NCBI RefSeq assembly: GCF_022965805.1
Contig: NW_027331028.1
Span: 1-64,000, forward strand
DNA from: Primulina eburnea
Taxonomy: Eukaryota; Streptophyta; Magnoliopsida; Lamiales; Gesneriaceae
DNA length: 64,000 bases
Direction: 5' to 3'
In this document: positions 32,654 to 44,130 of the stretch, in pieces
Position numbering within the stretch: the stretch's first letter is position 1
Layout: each line of letters begins with the position of its first letter
Program-made: the position numbers and the translations under genes
Notes under the pieces: model-generated
Told to the model about the DNA's origin: nothing
Databases searched by the model: none
The model's input: only the letters and a program-made list of their open reading frames with translations

Positions 32654-33740
32654 ATATTCAATTTTTTTCTTATTGAAAAATGATAATATTTTCTTACAAA
32701 TATCAACACATTTTTATCCTAAAGTTAACTTACAATTAAAGAATTGATCCATTTCAAGTTTTGTGAGAAAATAAATCTGCAAAAAATATATTAATTGTCA
32801 AAAACTAAAATTGGATATGTGTTATAGTAAAAAAATTGGTCGAGTAAGTGAGATTTGGGTCGAGTAGCAAACCTCGTCCCTCGATCCAATGACTCGACCC
32901 AAATATCAAGGACTCGAGATGTAAAGAACTCGACCCACACAGGGTCGAGTTCTTTACATCTGGGTCGAAGTTGTGACCCAAAATTCAATTTATGTCGCGG
33001 TGTGTTGAAATCGATCGATTTAGAATAAAGAACTGGTCAAACAAAAAACCAACAAATAGATATATATTTAATAAGATACTAATGTAATGTCAGTCAAGCT
33101 CGACCCAACCAAAAAATTTAGTGTTAAATTCAAAATAATAAGTTGGTTCTTATCAATACGTGATTCTCTAGTTGGATTTCTTCCAAACCAATATCTTGTA
33201 AACTCATTGTTACAACGTACAATGAGAAACTAAACAAATTTGAGGCAATGCGTAGAAGAGACCTGCGGAGAATGGTAACAAGAGATTGGGAAGAGTGAAA
33301 GGTCTAGGAGGAGTGAGAGGTAGGTTTTAGGGTCGTGTAAGTATTTTATTTAGTTAAATTTTAAGTTTTATTATATATAAAATTAAAATGAAAATTTAAA
33401 TACACTAATTGACAAAATTAAATATGCTAAAATAAAAGATAAAAAATAAATTACATTTCACTCTTTTTTTTTTTTTTATTAACACCTCCACAGTCCCAAT
33501 TTCCTCTTTTCGCCACCTGAAAACCTTTGCCAATTTTTTAAAAAAGGCTTCAACCGGCCGGTTAATCGGTCTGTTTAGACAAGCTTGGGCCTTGAATTGG
33601 GCTTAAAGGAGCGTTAAAGCCCATGCAAAAGAGATCCAGTGGAGCGAGGACAATTTGGTAAAATCTTCGAAGGCGTCGGGGATCTATAACATCTGCCCTC
33701 CTCTCCACTCCTACAGATCTCTCCCTCTCGCAAACGTATC
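32654..33740. other. Intergenic DNA upstream of TBP gene
   Basis: AT-rich with a group of ggtcgagt / actcgaccc motifs at about 32838-32970, which include the inverted repeat listed separately. A pyrimidine-rich tract (33460-33480, 33640-33735) leads into the TBP promoter. No gene is supported. Confidence 0.6.
32917..32961. repeat. Perfect 20-bp inverted repeat, 5-base loop
   Basis: Arms 32917-32936 and 32942-32961 are exact complements around ACACA. The arm ends in actcgaccc, a motif also repeated nearby in both orientations (about 32840-32900), so this may be the core of a larger foldback. Confidence 0.92.
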
Positions 33741-33751
33741 AGTTCCCATCG

Positions 33752-33760
33752 CTATAAATA
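33752..33760 (+). promoter_or_regulatory. TATA box of TBP gene
   Basis: ctataaata lies in a GC-balanced stretch about 540 bp before the start codon. Transcription would begin near 33785. The leader then carries a telo-box-like aaccctag (about 33876) and an apparent intron, so the spliced 5' UTR is about 160 bp. Confidence 0.65.
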
Positions 33761-33907
33761 AACGCATCCTCCTTCAAATTTCCAATATAAAACCAACTGA
33801 TTTCAAATTCTTTTAGCTCTAATATGCATTCTCTTACGTTGATCGAGTGAGGCACTCCAGGGGAAGATTATACGAACCCTAGATCCCATCTGAATCGTTG
33901 GCCAAAG

Positions 33908-34260
33908 GTCTAACTTTTTCTACTTTCGGAAAAAGTTTTTCGATCTCAAATCTTTTTAACCGTGTGCTGCTTGGTCATGATCACCTGTTTTTTCTTGTGG
34001 GTTTTGATTTTGGAGGTGGGATATTCTGACTGTTTTGGAAAAAATCTGGAGTTTTTTGTCTGCAAAAAGTTTCGCGTCTATGATGTTGGTTTTTTTTTTT
34101 GTGTGTGAATTTTCCCTCTTTTTGGATGTGATTTTAATGGATTACATTAGATGCTAGGGAGTTGTGTGTATTTGATTGGAACGATCTGCCCGACTTTTTG
34201 TTCTTTCTTTTCGTGGTGTTGACTTGGGTGGCTTTATTTTTGTCGGCATATACTGAACAG
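33908..34260 (+). other. Probable 5'-UTR intron of TBP gene
   Basis: A donor is plausible at 33908 (AAAG/GTCTAAC) and an acceptor at 34260 (TGAACAG/GTGGTAAC). The sequence between is T-rich as in plant introns. Plant TBP genes commonly have a leader intron. Exact donor is uncertain. Confidence 0.55.
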
Positions 34261-34297
34261 GTGGTAACTAGTCAGTTTATCCAAATCTGGTGATTTG

Positions 34298-37200
34298 ATG
34301 GCAGATCCACAAGGGCTGGAAGGAACCCAGCCGGTTGATCTTTCCAAGCATCCTTCTGGAATTGTTCCAACTCTCCAGTAAAAGCTCGCCTCATTATTTA
34401 TTTCCTTTCATTGGTCAGGAAAATGATTATTTTGCCCATATAAATACCCTTGGGCCTTATCAACTGCCTCGAGCTGATTAAAAGTCATGATATATATCAT
34501 AACGTAGGACTGGCGAATAAGTATTGATTTGTTAATACTTCTCAAATCAATGATGTTGAGCGAAAGAGGTGAAAAAATTGGCATTTAAGCACTCATATAT
34601 GCTCTTGCACTAAAGTTGTGAGACAAGCCAATGAATTGGCTTATAAGCACTGCTTCTTGTGAAATACTAGTGCCTTTGATTTTGGCGAAACTCTGTGCGC
34701 AGACTTTATGTCAAAGTGCTTGTTTCCATATTATATGTTAAAAATGTACCGATCAGCAAAACTAACAGTGTTTAAATATTAATTAAGTATAATAAATGAG
34801 AATCAACCTGATGTAAAAGGATGATTTACCTGGTGCATAATAAGCAAATGAATGTTGCATTTGTGACCGACCATGGCAAGGTCGCAAACAACTCCGAGTG
34901 ATGGTTAGCTCATAGAAAATAGGAAATAGTTGTAAGTAAAGGGAAAAAATGTCAGTAGATTAAGTTGGTGAAAACGAAGATGTCTTGGGTATTTTGCTGA
35001 AATTTAACCGTGCAAAAATGTCATCCAGCTTTATTTTGGTAAAATTCCGTGAAATATTGAGGTAAATGTTGATATACTTAATCAAATCATTTGATAGAGA
35101 CAGACAAAGCAGATTGTGAACAGGTCTAGGAGGATGGAGGCAAATTACCAATCCTTGCATGATTGGAGGGGACTTGTTTTTTTTCGTGTACATCCTTTTG
35201 TCCCTATTTGAAGTAGTTGGTTTCAGGAAATTTGATGCTTCCTTCTTCTAGAGCTTCCTCTAAATTTTATCCTCTTTGTTTGGTTTGTTCCGACGATTTA
35301 TGAAAGGTGTTAGAGCCCGTCAGGTGGCAAGAATCTGTACCGCGGCCTCTGTGTGTGTGAACATTGTATTTTTTTGTTTCAAACGCGATCCTCCATTTGG
35401 CTAAATTTGTTAAATTAAAATAAATAGCACTTGTTGAACTAACAACAAATTCACCTAGCCCCAGAAGTTCCTACTTGACTGAGTATTCTTCTTATATGTA
35501 TAAAAAATAAATGTTATGTAGATTTAACAGTCTTGCTTTGATCTACATGAAGGAATATTGTGTCAACAGTCAATTTGGACTGTAAATTGGATCTTAAAGC
35601 TATAGCTTTGCAAGCTCGCAATGCAGAATACAATCCCAAGGTTCAGTAAACCCATTTCTACTTTTAATGATACTGTTGTTCTATGCATGTACGTTTTGTC
35701 CTTAACACAAAGAAAGAGTAGTCATCATGCTTATTGCCTGGCTACACTTACCTTAACAGAAGATGGCTTCAAGAAAGTTATTGGTTTTTGTTTTCACATA
35801 TAAAGTGTATGCTTAAGTTGATTTTATTGGCTTGCAGCGTTTTGCTGCTGTGATCATGAGGATAAGAGAACCGAAAACGACAGCTCTAATTTTTGCGTCT
35901 GGAAAGATGGTGAGTCATTTTGTGGGCAACTTTTATAATTTGATGCTTGTTCTAGATTTCTGTTCACGGCATACCGAACTATTTATACTGTTTATGTTAA
36001 TTTTGATTCCAAACTCCTTTCCTCTATCCCTTGCATCCTGGAGAGAAATCTAAGTCTTTTTATCCAATCTTCTTGTTGATCTATGTTTCTCATTTCCGTT
36101 TTAGGTTTGTACGGGAGCGAAAAGTGAACAACAGTCAAAATTAGCCGCTCGGAAGGTATAATAATTAATATGTTACAGTACTTGCATGCCTTCAATGTAG
36201 CAGCAGGTGTTCACTGGATGAGATCCAGAATAAGGCATGATGAACCTTTCACTACCATGGCTTCTGATGATTTTTTTTAAATCTCAACACAGCTTTAAAT
36301 GTTTTCTTGAAAAAATAATTTTCCCATACCACAAATTCTGTTCTTTCTGTTGTCCCTGATTATCTCTCATTTAATTCCACTCCTTGTTCTTCAGTATGCT
36401 AGAATTATTCAGAAGCTTGGTTTTCCCGCGAAATTTAAGGTATTTCCATATCCACTGACCGGTAATTTAGTACTTCTTTAGCTGGTTGTTCATTTTCCAG
36501 GTGTCAATATGAGTACCACACAGCTTACATGCTATACTTTTCTGCTCGTAGGATTTCAAGATTCAGAACATAGTCGGTTCATGTGATGTTAAGTTTCCTA
36601 TTCGTCTTGAAGGTCTTGCATATGCGCATGGTGCCTTTTCAAGCGTGAGTGATTTATTCATGTTTCTATTATTTTTATTCATGTTTCTATTATGGTGCTA
36701 AAGATCTTAAAAGAAAACTAACGTAGTCAGCATTCCGATAGTTGTAATTATGGCAAACGTAAAGTTGGTAGAAAATGACGAGTCTTTCACAAACATGTTG
36801 CAATTTGGTACTCTTCATAATTTTATTCATATGGTTGACCTATGTTTTTCCTAGAAATCTTTGAGCTAAAAATTCAAAGAATATGGATAAAAACAAAGAT
36901 TGTACAGCAGGACAAAAACAATATATTCTGTCATGAGATGCTATGACCTTGGAAAAGGTGGATTAAGCATGCATTTAGATTCAAAATCTGGGAATCGCTT
37001 GATTCTTAAGATTTGTGCATGTGTTTCTGGCAACAAAGAGAGATTTTTTGTGTATTTTGAAATCGGAGGCTAGATCCTTGGTTTATGTTTCCAAATTCAT
37101 TTTTCTCCCAGCAAAATAAAAACATGTATATTCACCTCATTTTCAATTATTTCCCAAATTATAGCATAAAACCCTATGCTTCCAATGACAATTTATTACG

Positions 37201-38240
37201 TGTGATTCAAATTTTTACCACTTCCCAAAATATTGTCATTGGGTATTATATTCAAATGTGATATTAAAATTAAAATTTTGAAAATATCACTTTTGATAAT
37301 CATTGACACAGTATAATTTAGAAATATTTACCAAATAGAATATGGATAATTTGTTATTCACAGTGAATTTTCTCATTACAAAACAATGACATACCAAATA
37401 GAACATGTAAAAAATAGAGGGAGACACGAGATTCGAAAGCTGAAAGAAGATTAATAAAGTGTTGGCTTAAAAGTTAAGTGTATGAAGAAAGAAAAAATAT
37501 GAGGTTGGTTAGTGGAATTACAAGTCAATGTTTTGGGTGGTGGCCGAACCTGTGATTTTGTGTTGATATTTTATTTTGGAATTTGGCTGTGAAAATTTGT
37601 AAAAATTGAAATTGTTTTACAGTAAGTTAAAAATTAAAAAGAAATGTTTTACAGTGGAAGAGGAGAGATTGTAAGATGATATGAAGAGGAAAAAATAAGA
37701 AAAAGAAGGTGTTGGGAAAAAATTAATATAATAATAAGGTAATCGTTAAAACATGATGAGGGTATTTTGGTAATTAGAGTAAAAATTAATCTATTCTTTT
37801 GATATCATACCAAACATTATATATTTTATCATATTACATCACTTTACTTATCGTCTTTTTTTCTTATAATTACATCTATGTATCATTTATTTATCCTATC
37901 CCACAACCAATGAGGTAAGTGTTTCTTTTTGCATGGCCTCTTTTTCTGGTGCAGTATGAACCAGAACTTTTCCCTGGGTTAATCTATCGGATGAAACAGC
38001 CAAAAATCGTGCTGCTTATTTTTGTATCTGGAAAGATTGTTCTCACCGGAGCCAAGGTAGTGACTTCTAAGTTGTTAGCTCGCTGATTCTTTGACTTTTC
38101 ATGGTATTTTGTTTGTGTTTCCACTTCATGCAACGTGGTGCTTTCCTTTTCAGGTCAGGGAAGAGACTTATACTGCCTTTGAAAATATATATCCAGTTCT
38201 CACCGAATTTCGGAAAGTTCAGCAATGGTACTTAACTTAA
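34298..38240 (+). CDS. TBP: TATA-binding protein (TBP), complete, eight coding exons
   Basis: Exons: 34298-34377, 35553-35640, 35838-35909, 36105-36155, 36395-36439, 36552-36644, 37955-38056, 38154 onward. Frame is continuous with GT/AG borders and gives 201 residues to the terminal KVQQ, the size of plant TBPs (about 200). The N terminus is short and acidic-neutral ([20 protein letters not shown]). The two pseudo-symmetric saddle repeats follow, with the DNA-contacting [20 protein letters not shown] in the first half and [19 protein letters not shown] in the second. The protein binds TATA boxes as part of TFIID and also serves RNA polymerases I and III in the nucleus. If exon 8 is read on, a stop comes at 38238-38240 after WYLT. 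More likely the stop codon is split: CAA TG/gtactt at 38227 joins .../A at 38787, giving QQ-stop as in other plant TBPs. Confidence 0.95.
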
Positions 38241-38786
38241 TGGCTTAAGCACATATAATTTTGAAATATTTGTAGTATTTGTCTGTTTCTGTTTCATTAT
38301 TTAATAACTAGATTTTCTAGGCTTCCACTATAAAGAAAGCAGGGAGCAACTAATCAGCAGCCTCTTAGATGTTGGCTTCTCGGTTGTTGCTATAGTACAA
38401 GACACCATTGGCGTTATCTAACAACTCCATGGAATATTTATCAAACTTTTGGATAAAATATTTCCAAATTTTGTCATAATGTTGTGCTGGAAAAGAGAAA
38501 ATTAAAAGTTATAAAGGAGCACAAAGTGGGAACTAGAGCTAGCGACCAAAATAAACCTTGTTTCAGATTTAGTTGGAGGCGAAAAGGAACAAAATTTTTA
38601 TGGATATCTATCTCTCTCTCACCATCATCCGCAATCATATTTCATAATACACTTGATAGATTTTTTAAAAGGTTGGAAATGGTATTACTTATTCTTCCTA
38701 GGGATCTTCCGAGGGAAGAGACGTGAACTTGGGAATGTCAGTAATAACTTGGCTATATACTGATATGTTCTTTATATGTCATGCAG
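38228..38786 (+). other. Probable last TBP intron, interrupting the stop codon
   Basis: The donor is ATG/GTACTT at 38228, and the acceptor is TCATGCAG/ATTG at 38786/38787. Splicing would form TGA directly after the conserved QQ. Unspliced, four more residues are added before TAA at 38238-38240. The open frame 38484-38726 lies inside and is not protein-like. Confidence 0.55.
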
Positions 38787-39150
38787 ATTGATTTATCCAG
38801 ATAATTGTTGTGTTGAGAATCATGAAGGCTGCCTGCACAGAAGTGGGGTTGAATCGTAAATAGACGGTGTCCGATGAATAATGGGAAATAGAGTGAAGCC
38901 ATTGGAGTTTGCTTTTCATGCTTCAATGACTATGTGCACCGCGGGACAGAGGGAAGCCTTACTGTTTCAAGTGCTAACGAAACTCTTCTGGTCGTATTAT
39001 TTATTGTGTTTGCTTCACTAAGAGGCCAATGTATGAGATTTGGAGTTGCTTTCTCTTTTGTAATGTTATCCACAAATTAATGTTCGTTTGCTACCAACTT
39101 CTACTTTGTTTATGGAACTGCGTTTAGACAAGCATTCTTTACCATTTATT
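38787..39150 (+). other. TBP 3' untranslated region
   Basis: This mixed-composition stretch downstream of the split stop resembles transcribed 3' UTR. A possible polyadenylation signal is acaaattaatg at about 39071-39081 and TTTTGTAATG nearby at 39056. The end is approximate. Confidence 0.5.
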
Positions 39151-41298
39151 TATTAAAATAAAATATTAATGTAGCATAAGATGTATATCAAGCCCAGTCT
39201 AGCCACTGAATAGGTCAGGCCCAGTGTTTGGTATCGTAGAGGAGACCATTCAGTCTATTAGTAATTCCTTATCTTTTTCTTTTCTCTTTACCAAGACATT
39301 TTCTCATGCCATTTCTACCATAAAAAGAACTATCATAAGACTGTTTACGAATTAATTTTATGAAACGGATGGTCGATCTGACTCATAGAAAATATTATTT
39401 TTTGATTGAACGAATTGATCTTTTTCACAAATATAGATATCTATTGGAGACCTACTCTTCCATCATTTTATTCTAATGATAAATTGGCATAGTAAAAAGT
39501 TGGAGTTAAAGAAAAGGACAGGAAAAACACGAAAATGCCGTCAAACTTGCAACAATTTCTATCATTGTGACAAAATTAGTTTAGCGAAAGAAAATGAATA
39601 AATTTATTTAATAATTATTGAGATTTTAAAATGGCGGGATTTTCATCTTAAAATTTTGTTTGTTGTTCAGGTTTTCAAAATTCAAATTCGTTAACAGTGG
39701 ATAAAAATTTAAAAAGCATTTTAAATATTGCAGGTCGATATTTTAAATGTGATCGAAAGTGGATGAAATATTTGTAATATGTGATTTTATTTATGGTTGA
39801 AAAGGATAAATTTGGAAACTCAATAAAATGACAAAAACAAATTTGTAATTGGTTTAGACGTTATTAAACAGGAATCTGTTCCAATATTTTATTTACATAT
39901 TTATGTTTATAGTTATTTATTTGTGTATTTAATTTAGATAATTTCGATATGCTGCACATCTACCGTACACATCACCGATGAGGTGTCACTCACATGTTGA
40001 TGTGCAATTTTCTATATTTCATCACATCCAATGAATGAGTAACACTCATCGATGCTCACATAGATGTGTACGATAGATACGTAACATATCAAAACTCTTA
40101 GTTTAGATATTATTTCCAACTAGATGGTTAATTTACGGAATTATTAATCCACTACTGTCCTAATATCTCCCGGTCAGACATGGTAATGATTCACAAAATT
40201 CTCGAACTTTTTATCTTTTTTTTTTCCTTTTCATATTTTCGATTTCAGTAAACTCAAATGCCTGTTTTGGGGTTTTAATATTTATTTAGTTGAAGAATGA
40301 GCTATGATTTCTGTAAATTGACATCCATGACGGGAGTTTTAAGTTTTATTAAGTGTAAGGTTTGATTTCTGTACCAACTGTTTGATGAAGTTGCACAATG
40401 AAAGATGGAGGTCTGTCTTTTTTTTCCTTTTCATCATTAATCTGTCCAGTTTCCATTCCTTTGGCCCTTTTATGTTGTCTTAGGGATGGTTGTCCCCAAA
40501 TTTCGAGTACAGTTAGCATATGTGTCATCTATGATTTTTCAGTTTTATGATAAAATAACATGTACTTCTACTACTTCAATATGCAGAAATGATGGACAGT
40601 TCATTCAAATTAGCCTCACTCACTTCTTACCGTTCATAATAATCAAAAATATTCCTCGAACTTCCTATTTTATGTGGAAAATATTTAAAAAGATGAATTG
40701 CCTGTTTTTGAGAACATTCTGCATTTAATTTGTCACTGTTAGCCTTTAATAATTTGGGTTTGGTTCTTTTCTGTAGATTGCATGAAAGATTGACATTTCT
40801 TTTGTGGTGCCAGTATGGCTGCTCGCTATCCATTTCTTGTTTCTTATCTGTGCTTCTTGGTTAGATGAACTGGCTGAAGGGATTGTGTTATGCAGTAAAG
40901 CGAGCCAGATACAGCATAGCACATTGTATGACGAGGGAAAAAATAGCAGAGTTGTCAATTGTGCTATGGCCGTTCAGAAGAGATTCTCATCTTTGGGATG
41001 ATGCACTCAGGAAAGAAACATGTCATGGAAGTTTAAGCTACCGTATCGTTGTATGGAAATTGTTTCGGTTCCTCAAAAACATTTAAGACGTACATCTAGT
41101 CAAATTTCCCATTGTTTTCCCTTCTCCGACATGTTTAATTGATATATTTTTATATTATTTTATTGTAGGAAGAACCTTTATGGTTTTATAGCAAATTTGT
41201 GTTAAAAAGATGATTTTTATCATATTTGAAGTTGTCAAGATAGAACTGTGAAAGAAATATAAAAACAGAGTGTGATCACATTTTGTGACTGTATTCAG
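39151..41298. other. Intergenic DNA between TBP and the retroelement block
   Basis: AT-rich, with one MITE-like inverted repeat (39946-40090). Open frames at 40486-40728 and 40804-41086 show no domain that I know and overlap each other in different frames; no gene is called. Confidence 0.55.
39946..40090. mobile_element. MITE-like foldback (about 145 bp)
   Basis: Arms 39946-39973 (gatatgctgcacatctaccg...) and 40063-40090 are inverted copies matching in 23 of 28 positions, and weaker complementarity extends outward (tttagataattt against aaaactcttag). The size and foldback form fit a miniature inverted-repeat transposable element. No target duplication was fixed. Confidence 0.5.
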
Positions 41299-41362
41299 CT
41301 GCCTGTGACATCTGAAGCTTACAAGAATTTCAATGAGTGGAGCTCGAAATTTATGATGAACC

Positions 41363-41981
41363 TGTTTGCACAATATTTGGTGTTGCGGGCGTGCCAGGTG
41401 CGAAAGTGCACCGATTTGTGTAAAATGATAAAAATCTAACTTCTAAAAATTCAAGCGACGTGAATTCTAAATTCGACCGTCAGTTATAGTCTCTTAAAAC
41501 AAATGCAATGCCAAAATAAAGAAAACTATTGTGAATCGACGCAAATAAACCCCTGACATGATTTTGAATTTACAAAATTGTAGGAATTCATCAAAACTTG
41601 AAAATATAATAACTTGTGCTGAAATCTAAAATGAAAAGACGCTAGAAATATACTGAAAAGCTTGAAAAACAATTGCTTGAAGATTGTAAATTTAGCAGAG
41701 AGCTTTTTGCAGATTTGTCTGTGTTGAGTTGAGTTGTGTGTGTAGAGTGTTCTCTGTCAGTGTTTGCCGATCTCTTCTCTCCCCATCGTTGTGCAGTTTC
41801 ACTCCACTCCCCCATGATCCACGTTCCCTGCTTTTCACGCCACGATCTCAACCTCCCACGTTCTTGCTTGGAGGTTATCTGCTTATTTAGATATACTAAT
41901 GGGCCTCTTGTTTTTCTCTAATAATTTAAGCTTTTGGGCTTAGACAATTAATTGGGCTCAATTTAATTTTTGGTGCAAACA
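41363..41981 (-). repeat. 3' LTR of fragment A, inverted relative to element B
   Basis: The plus-strand copy starts TGTTTGCACAATATTTGGTG and ends TGCAAACA. Reverse-complemented, its R-U5 part (CAGACAAATCTG...AAGCTCTCTGCTAA and GGTGCACTTTCGCACCTGGC) matches the LTRs at 44407-45038 and 54277-54913, while the U3 part is diverged. Confidence 0.85.
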
Positions 41982-43385
41982 AATGCCTCCCGCAAGCATT
42001 GGCCCATTGGGCCAAAATGCTTGTTAATAATTCCTTGATCCATTTTTTTTAAGCCCATGAAACTAAAGCCCATGAAGCCACATCCGCTTTCAAAAGTCTG
42101 TGTCAGAACTTCAGCATAAACATTCATATTCAAAAATTTAGTATCCCGCTTTCCTTTTTTCTTTCTCATTTTTCTTCCAGAATTCCAAACCATCCTTTAG
42201 TAACTCTACAGAGATGCATACTCTATCCTCATGATCTGTTCACTCTCTTGAATGACATTTTCACTCAAGCCTTCACCCAACAATCTTTGCCTCAACTTAT
42301 CTGTCACGATGATGATATCTTCCATAGGAGCCATTAACTCACTGTTGGACATTTCTTGGAAACATTTCCTTCACAGCCTGCAAAGCTTCCATCCATACCA
42401 TTAGATTCTCTCAACTTTCTGCACTAAGTAGAGTGAGCAGATCATGAGGTTTGTGAATTTGTCTAAACAAGCTTAACTCCCAGTCACAAGCAAAATTCAA
42501 CAATTCTTCAACTCCTCAATCGTTACTCCATCTATTCCACCAAGCTTAACTCCCCAGTCGACCATGACCAATACCATCAATCTCTACCAGTTAATCACTG
42601 CATCTTACGTTAGTTGTTCCAACCAAGAAGTCACTTTGCTCATCATTGCGCATTGATGATGTTTGTGAATTTGTCCAAACAAGAATACATTAAAATTTTG
42701 TTTTGTCATTCTCAGCTAGACCGACGCCCCAACCGCCATGGCTCCCCGGTTCACCACGGCCTCTATCGGAATCTGCTCGTCATCTCCTTTTGCTGTTGCT
42801 TTTGGATAATCTACGGGCGCACCTTCGATTTTTGGCCAGCCCTACTCCGCAAGGGCGATCGTCTTTCTCGGCTCGGGTCACCACCCAACGACTGCCATGG
42901 CTATTTTAGACACTTCTACAGCTGCCTCTGTTCTTTCCACACGAACTTCTTCCACGTTGATCCCACCAGTGGTCGCAACGGCCTTCGGGGAGCCTTTGGC
43001 GCATTGGACCTCCCACAAAAGTTCATCACTCTTTACTACCATCGGTATTTTCTCACTCTCTTTTCTTGAATTGTTGCTTGATATTTCTCTCCCGTGTTTT
43101 GCAAATTTAGTCACAATCTTATTTGCATTTGTGAAAATAACCTGAACATTCCCTTTGCTTTGTATTTCAAGTCTTGATGTGTACGAGAAAAGAGCGTGAA
43201 TCTCTGTACTAGGGTCTTGTACTGATTCTTTTCTGAGAATTGTAGGATAGATGATTGTGCCCCATTTAGACGTTCTGTTTGAGTTGTCCTCCTTTACTCA
43301 TTAGCGCGGTATTCCTGGGGGAGTTTTGGGTTGGAGGGATTTTGGCCATACATTAGCCTTTGTCCTGTGGATGGGGCAAATGGAT
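41982..43385 (-). other. 3' region of fragment A, no intact gene
   Basis: Contains a coding-looking but broken minus-strand stretch near 42220-42400 (ELMAPMEDIIIVTDKLRQRL) that I do not recognise, and a GC-rich block at 42720-43010 read as 42878-43114 minus (KIPMVVKSDELLWEVQCAKG). The GC-rich block is equivalent in position to 53740-53870 of element B. It may hold further captured sequence. Confidence 0.45.
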
Positions 43386-43883
43386 CCATGTTAATCATGC
43401 CTCAACAGGTGTTGTGTGCTGCTCCATGTCGTTGCCATACAAGCACAGTCCAGCTTCTAGATGAAGGCTGTCTCGAGCTCCCAACCCTGTTAATCTTACC
43501 TTATTCTCAGGTTTGTCAAGAATCGCTTTTGCAAGATCAACAGCATGCTCTGAAGGGATGGAGATTTCAAAGCCATCTTTGCATGTGTACCCTGTTCGAG
43601 TAAGATAGCAGGTCGCTCCATTGATGTCTATCACTTTGAAGTCACTAAAGTATATCTTGCTCAAATCTTCTTTAGTCAGGTGCTGGAGAACTCGGGCAGC
43701 TAGAGGCCCCTGCAGAGCTAGAAGGGAACGCTCATCGTGAATGTGCCATGAAACGTCACCACCTTTTGATGTGAATTCCTTCATGTGTTCCTCAATATGG
43801 GCAAGATCCTTGTCTCTGCAATCGGCATTAACAACCAGGTATATATGATCATTTGTCACCTTCGTGATTACTGAATCATCTAT
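43386..43883 (-). pseudogene. GDCST: Captured fragment of glycine decarboxylase T-protein (aminomethyltransferase)
   Basis: The minus-strand frame 43395-43961 contains about 160 residues plainly of plant T-protein, the tetrahydrofolate-dependent aminomethyltransferase of the mitochondrial glycine cleavage complex. It includes [56 protein letters not shown] and [20 protein letters not shown]. It covers roughly residues 135-300 of a 400-residue protein: no transit peptide, no N-terminal folate-domain start and no C terminus. Homology starts abruptly at IDD (43883), and at the other end runs through PVEA, a TGA stop (43395-43397) and LTW before changing to retroelement sequence. Some conserved positions are altered (for example GE to CK in the YTGEDGF motif). 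It is contiguous without an intron in this span. It lies within retroelement fragment A, so it is a transduplicated gene piece and not a working gene. Confidence 0.88.
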
Positions 43884-44130
43884 TGACCAAGTTGCCACAA
43901 TCCCCCTCCTCTCATATTCGTAAATATCTTGTATTGCATGTTTACCCTCTGTAGCTTCCATTCCTCCTTGGATTTGGAATTACCATGGCCATTTTTATTG
44001 ATCTGAAGGACTTTTGGGGGCTCAAGAGACCAAAAAAGCTCATTCTGCATGCATTCTTCATTCCGGTGCCATTTCCACAGGCGGTGAAAAGAATAGGTAT
44101 GTAGTCTCTTGTTGTATATGTGGTTCGCAT
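43884..44130 (-). other. Junction sequence upstream of captured T-protein piece
   Basis: From 44130 to about 44070 the sequence is retroelement (RDYIPILFTACGNG also found in the plus element near 53190-53225). From about 44065 to 43884 it is neither recognisable retroelement nor T-protein: it reads MKNACRMSFFGLLSPQKSF and, in another frame, [19 protein letters not shown]. It may be a second captured piece of unknown origin. Confidence 0.5.

Noticed and set aside
40486..41086. Cluster of overlapping open frames after TBP
   Set aside because: Frames overlap in different phases, no recognisable domain; left as intergenic.
42614..43145. Plus-strand open frames of 151, 68 and 82 codons in fragment A
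   Set aside because: They are antisense to the retroelement 3' region (minus strand), with no domain and a GC-rich composition that opens frames by chance.
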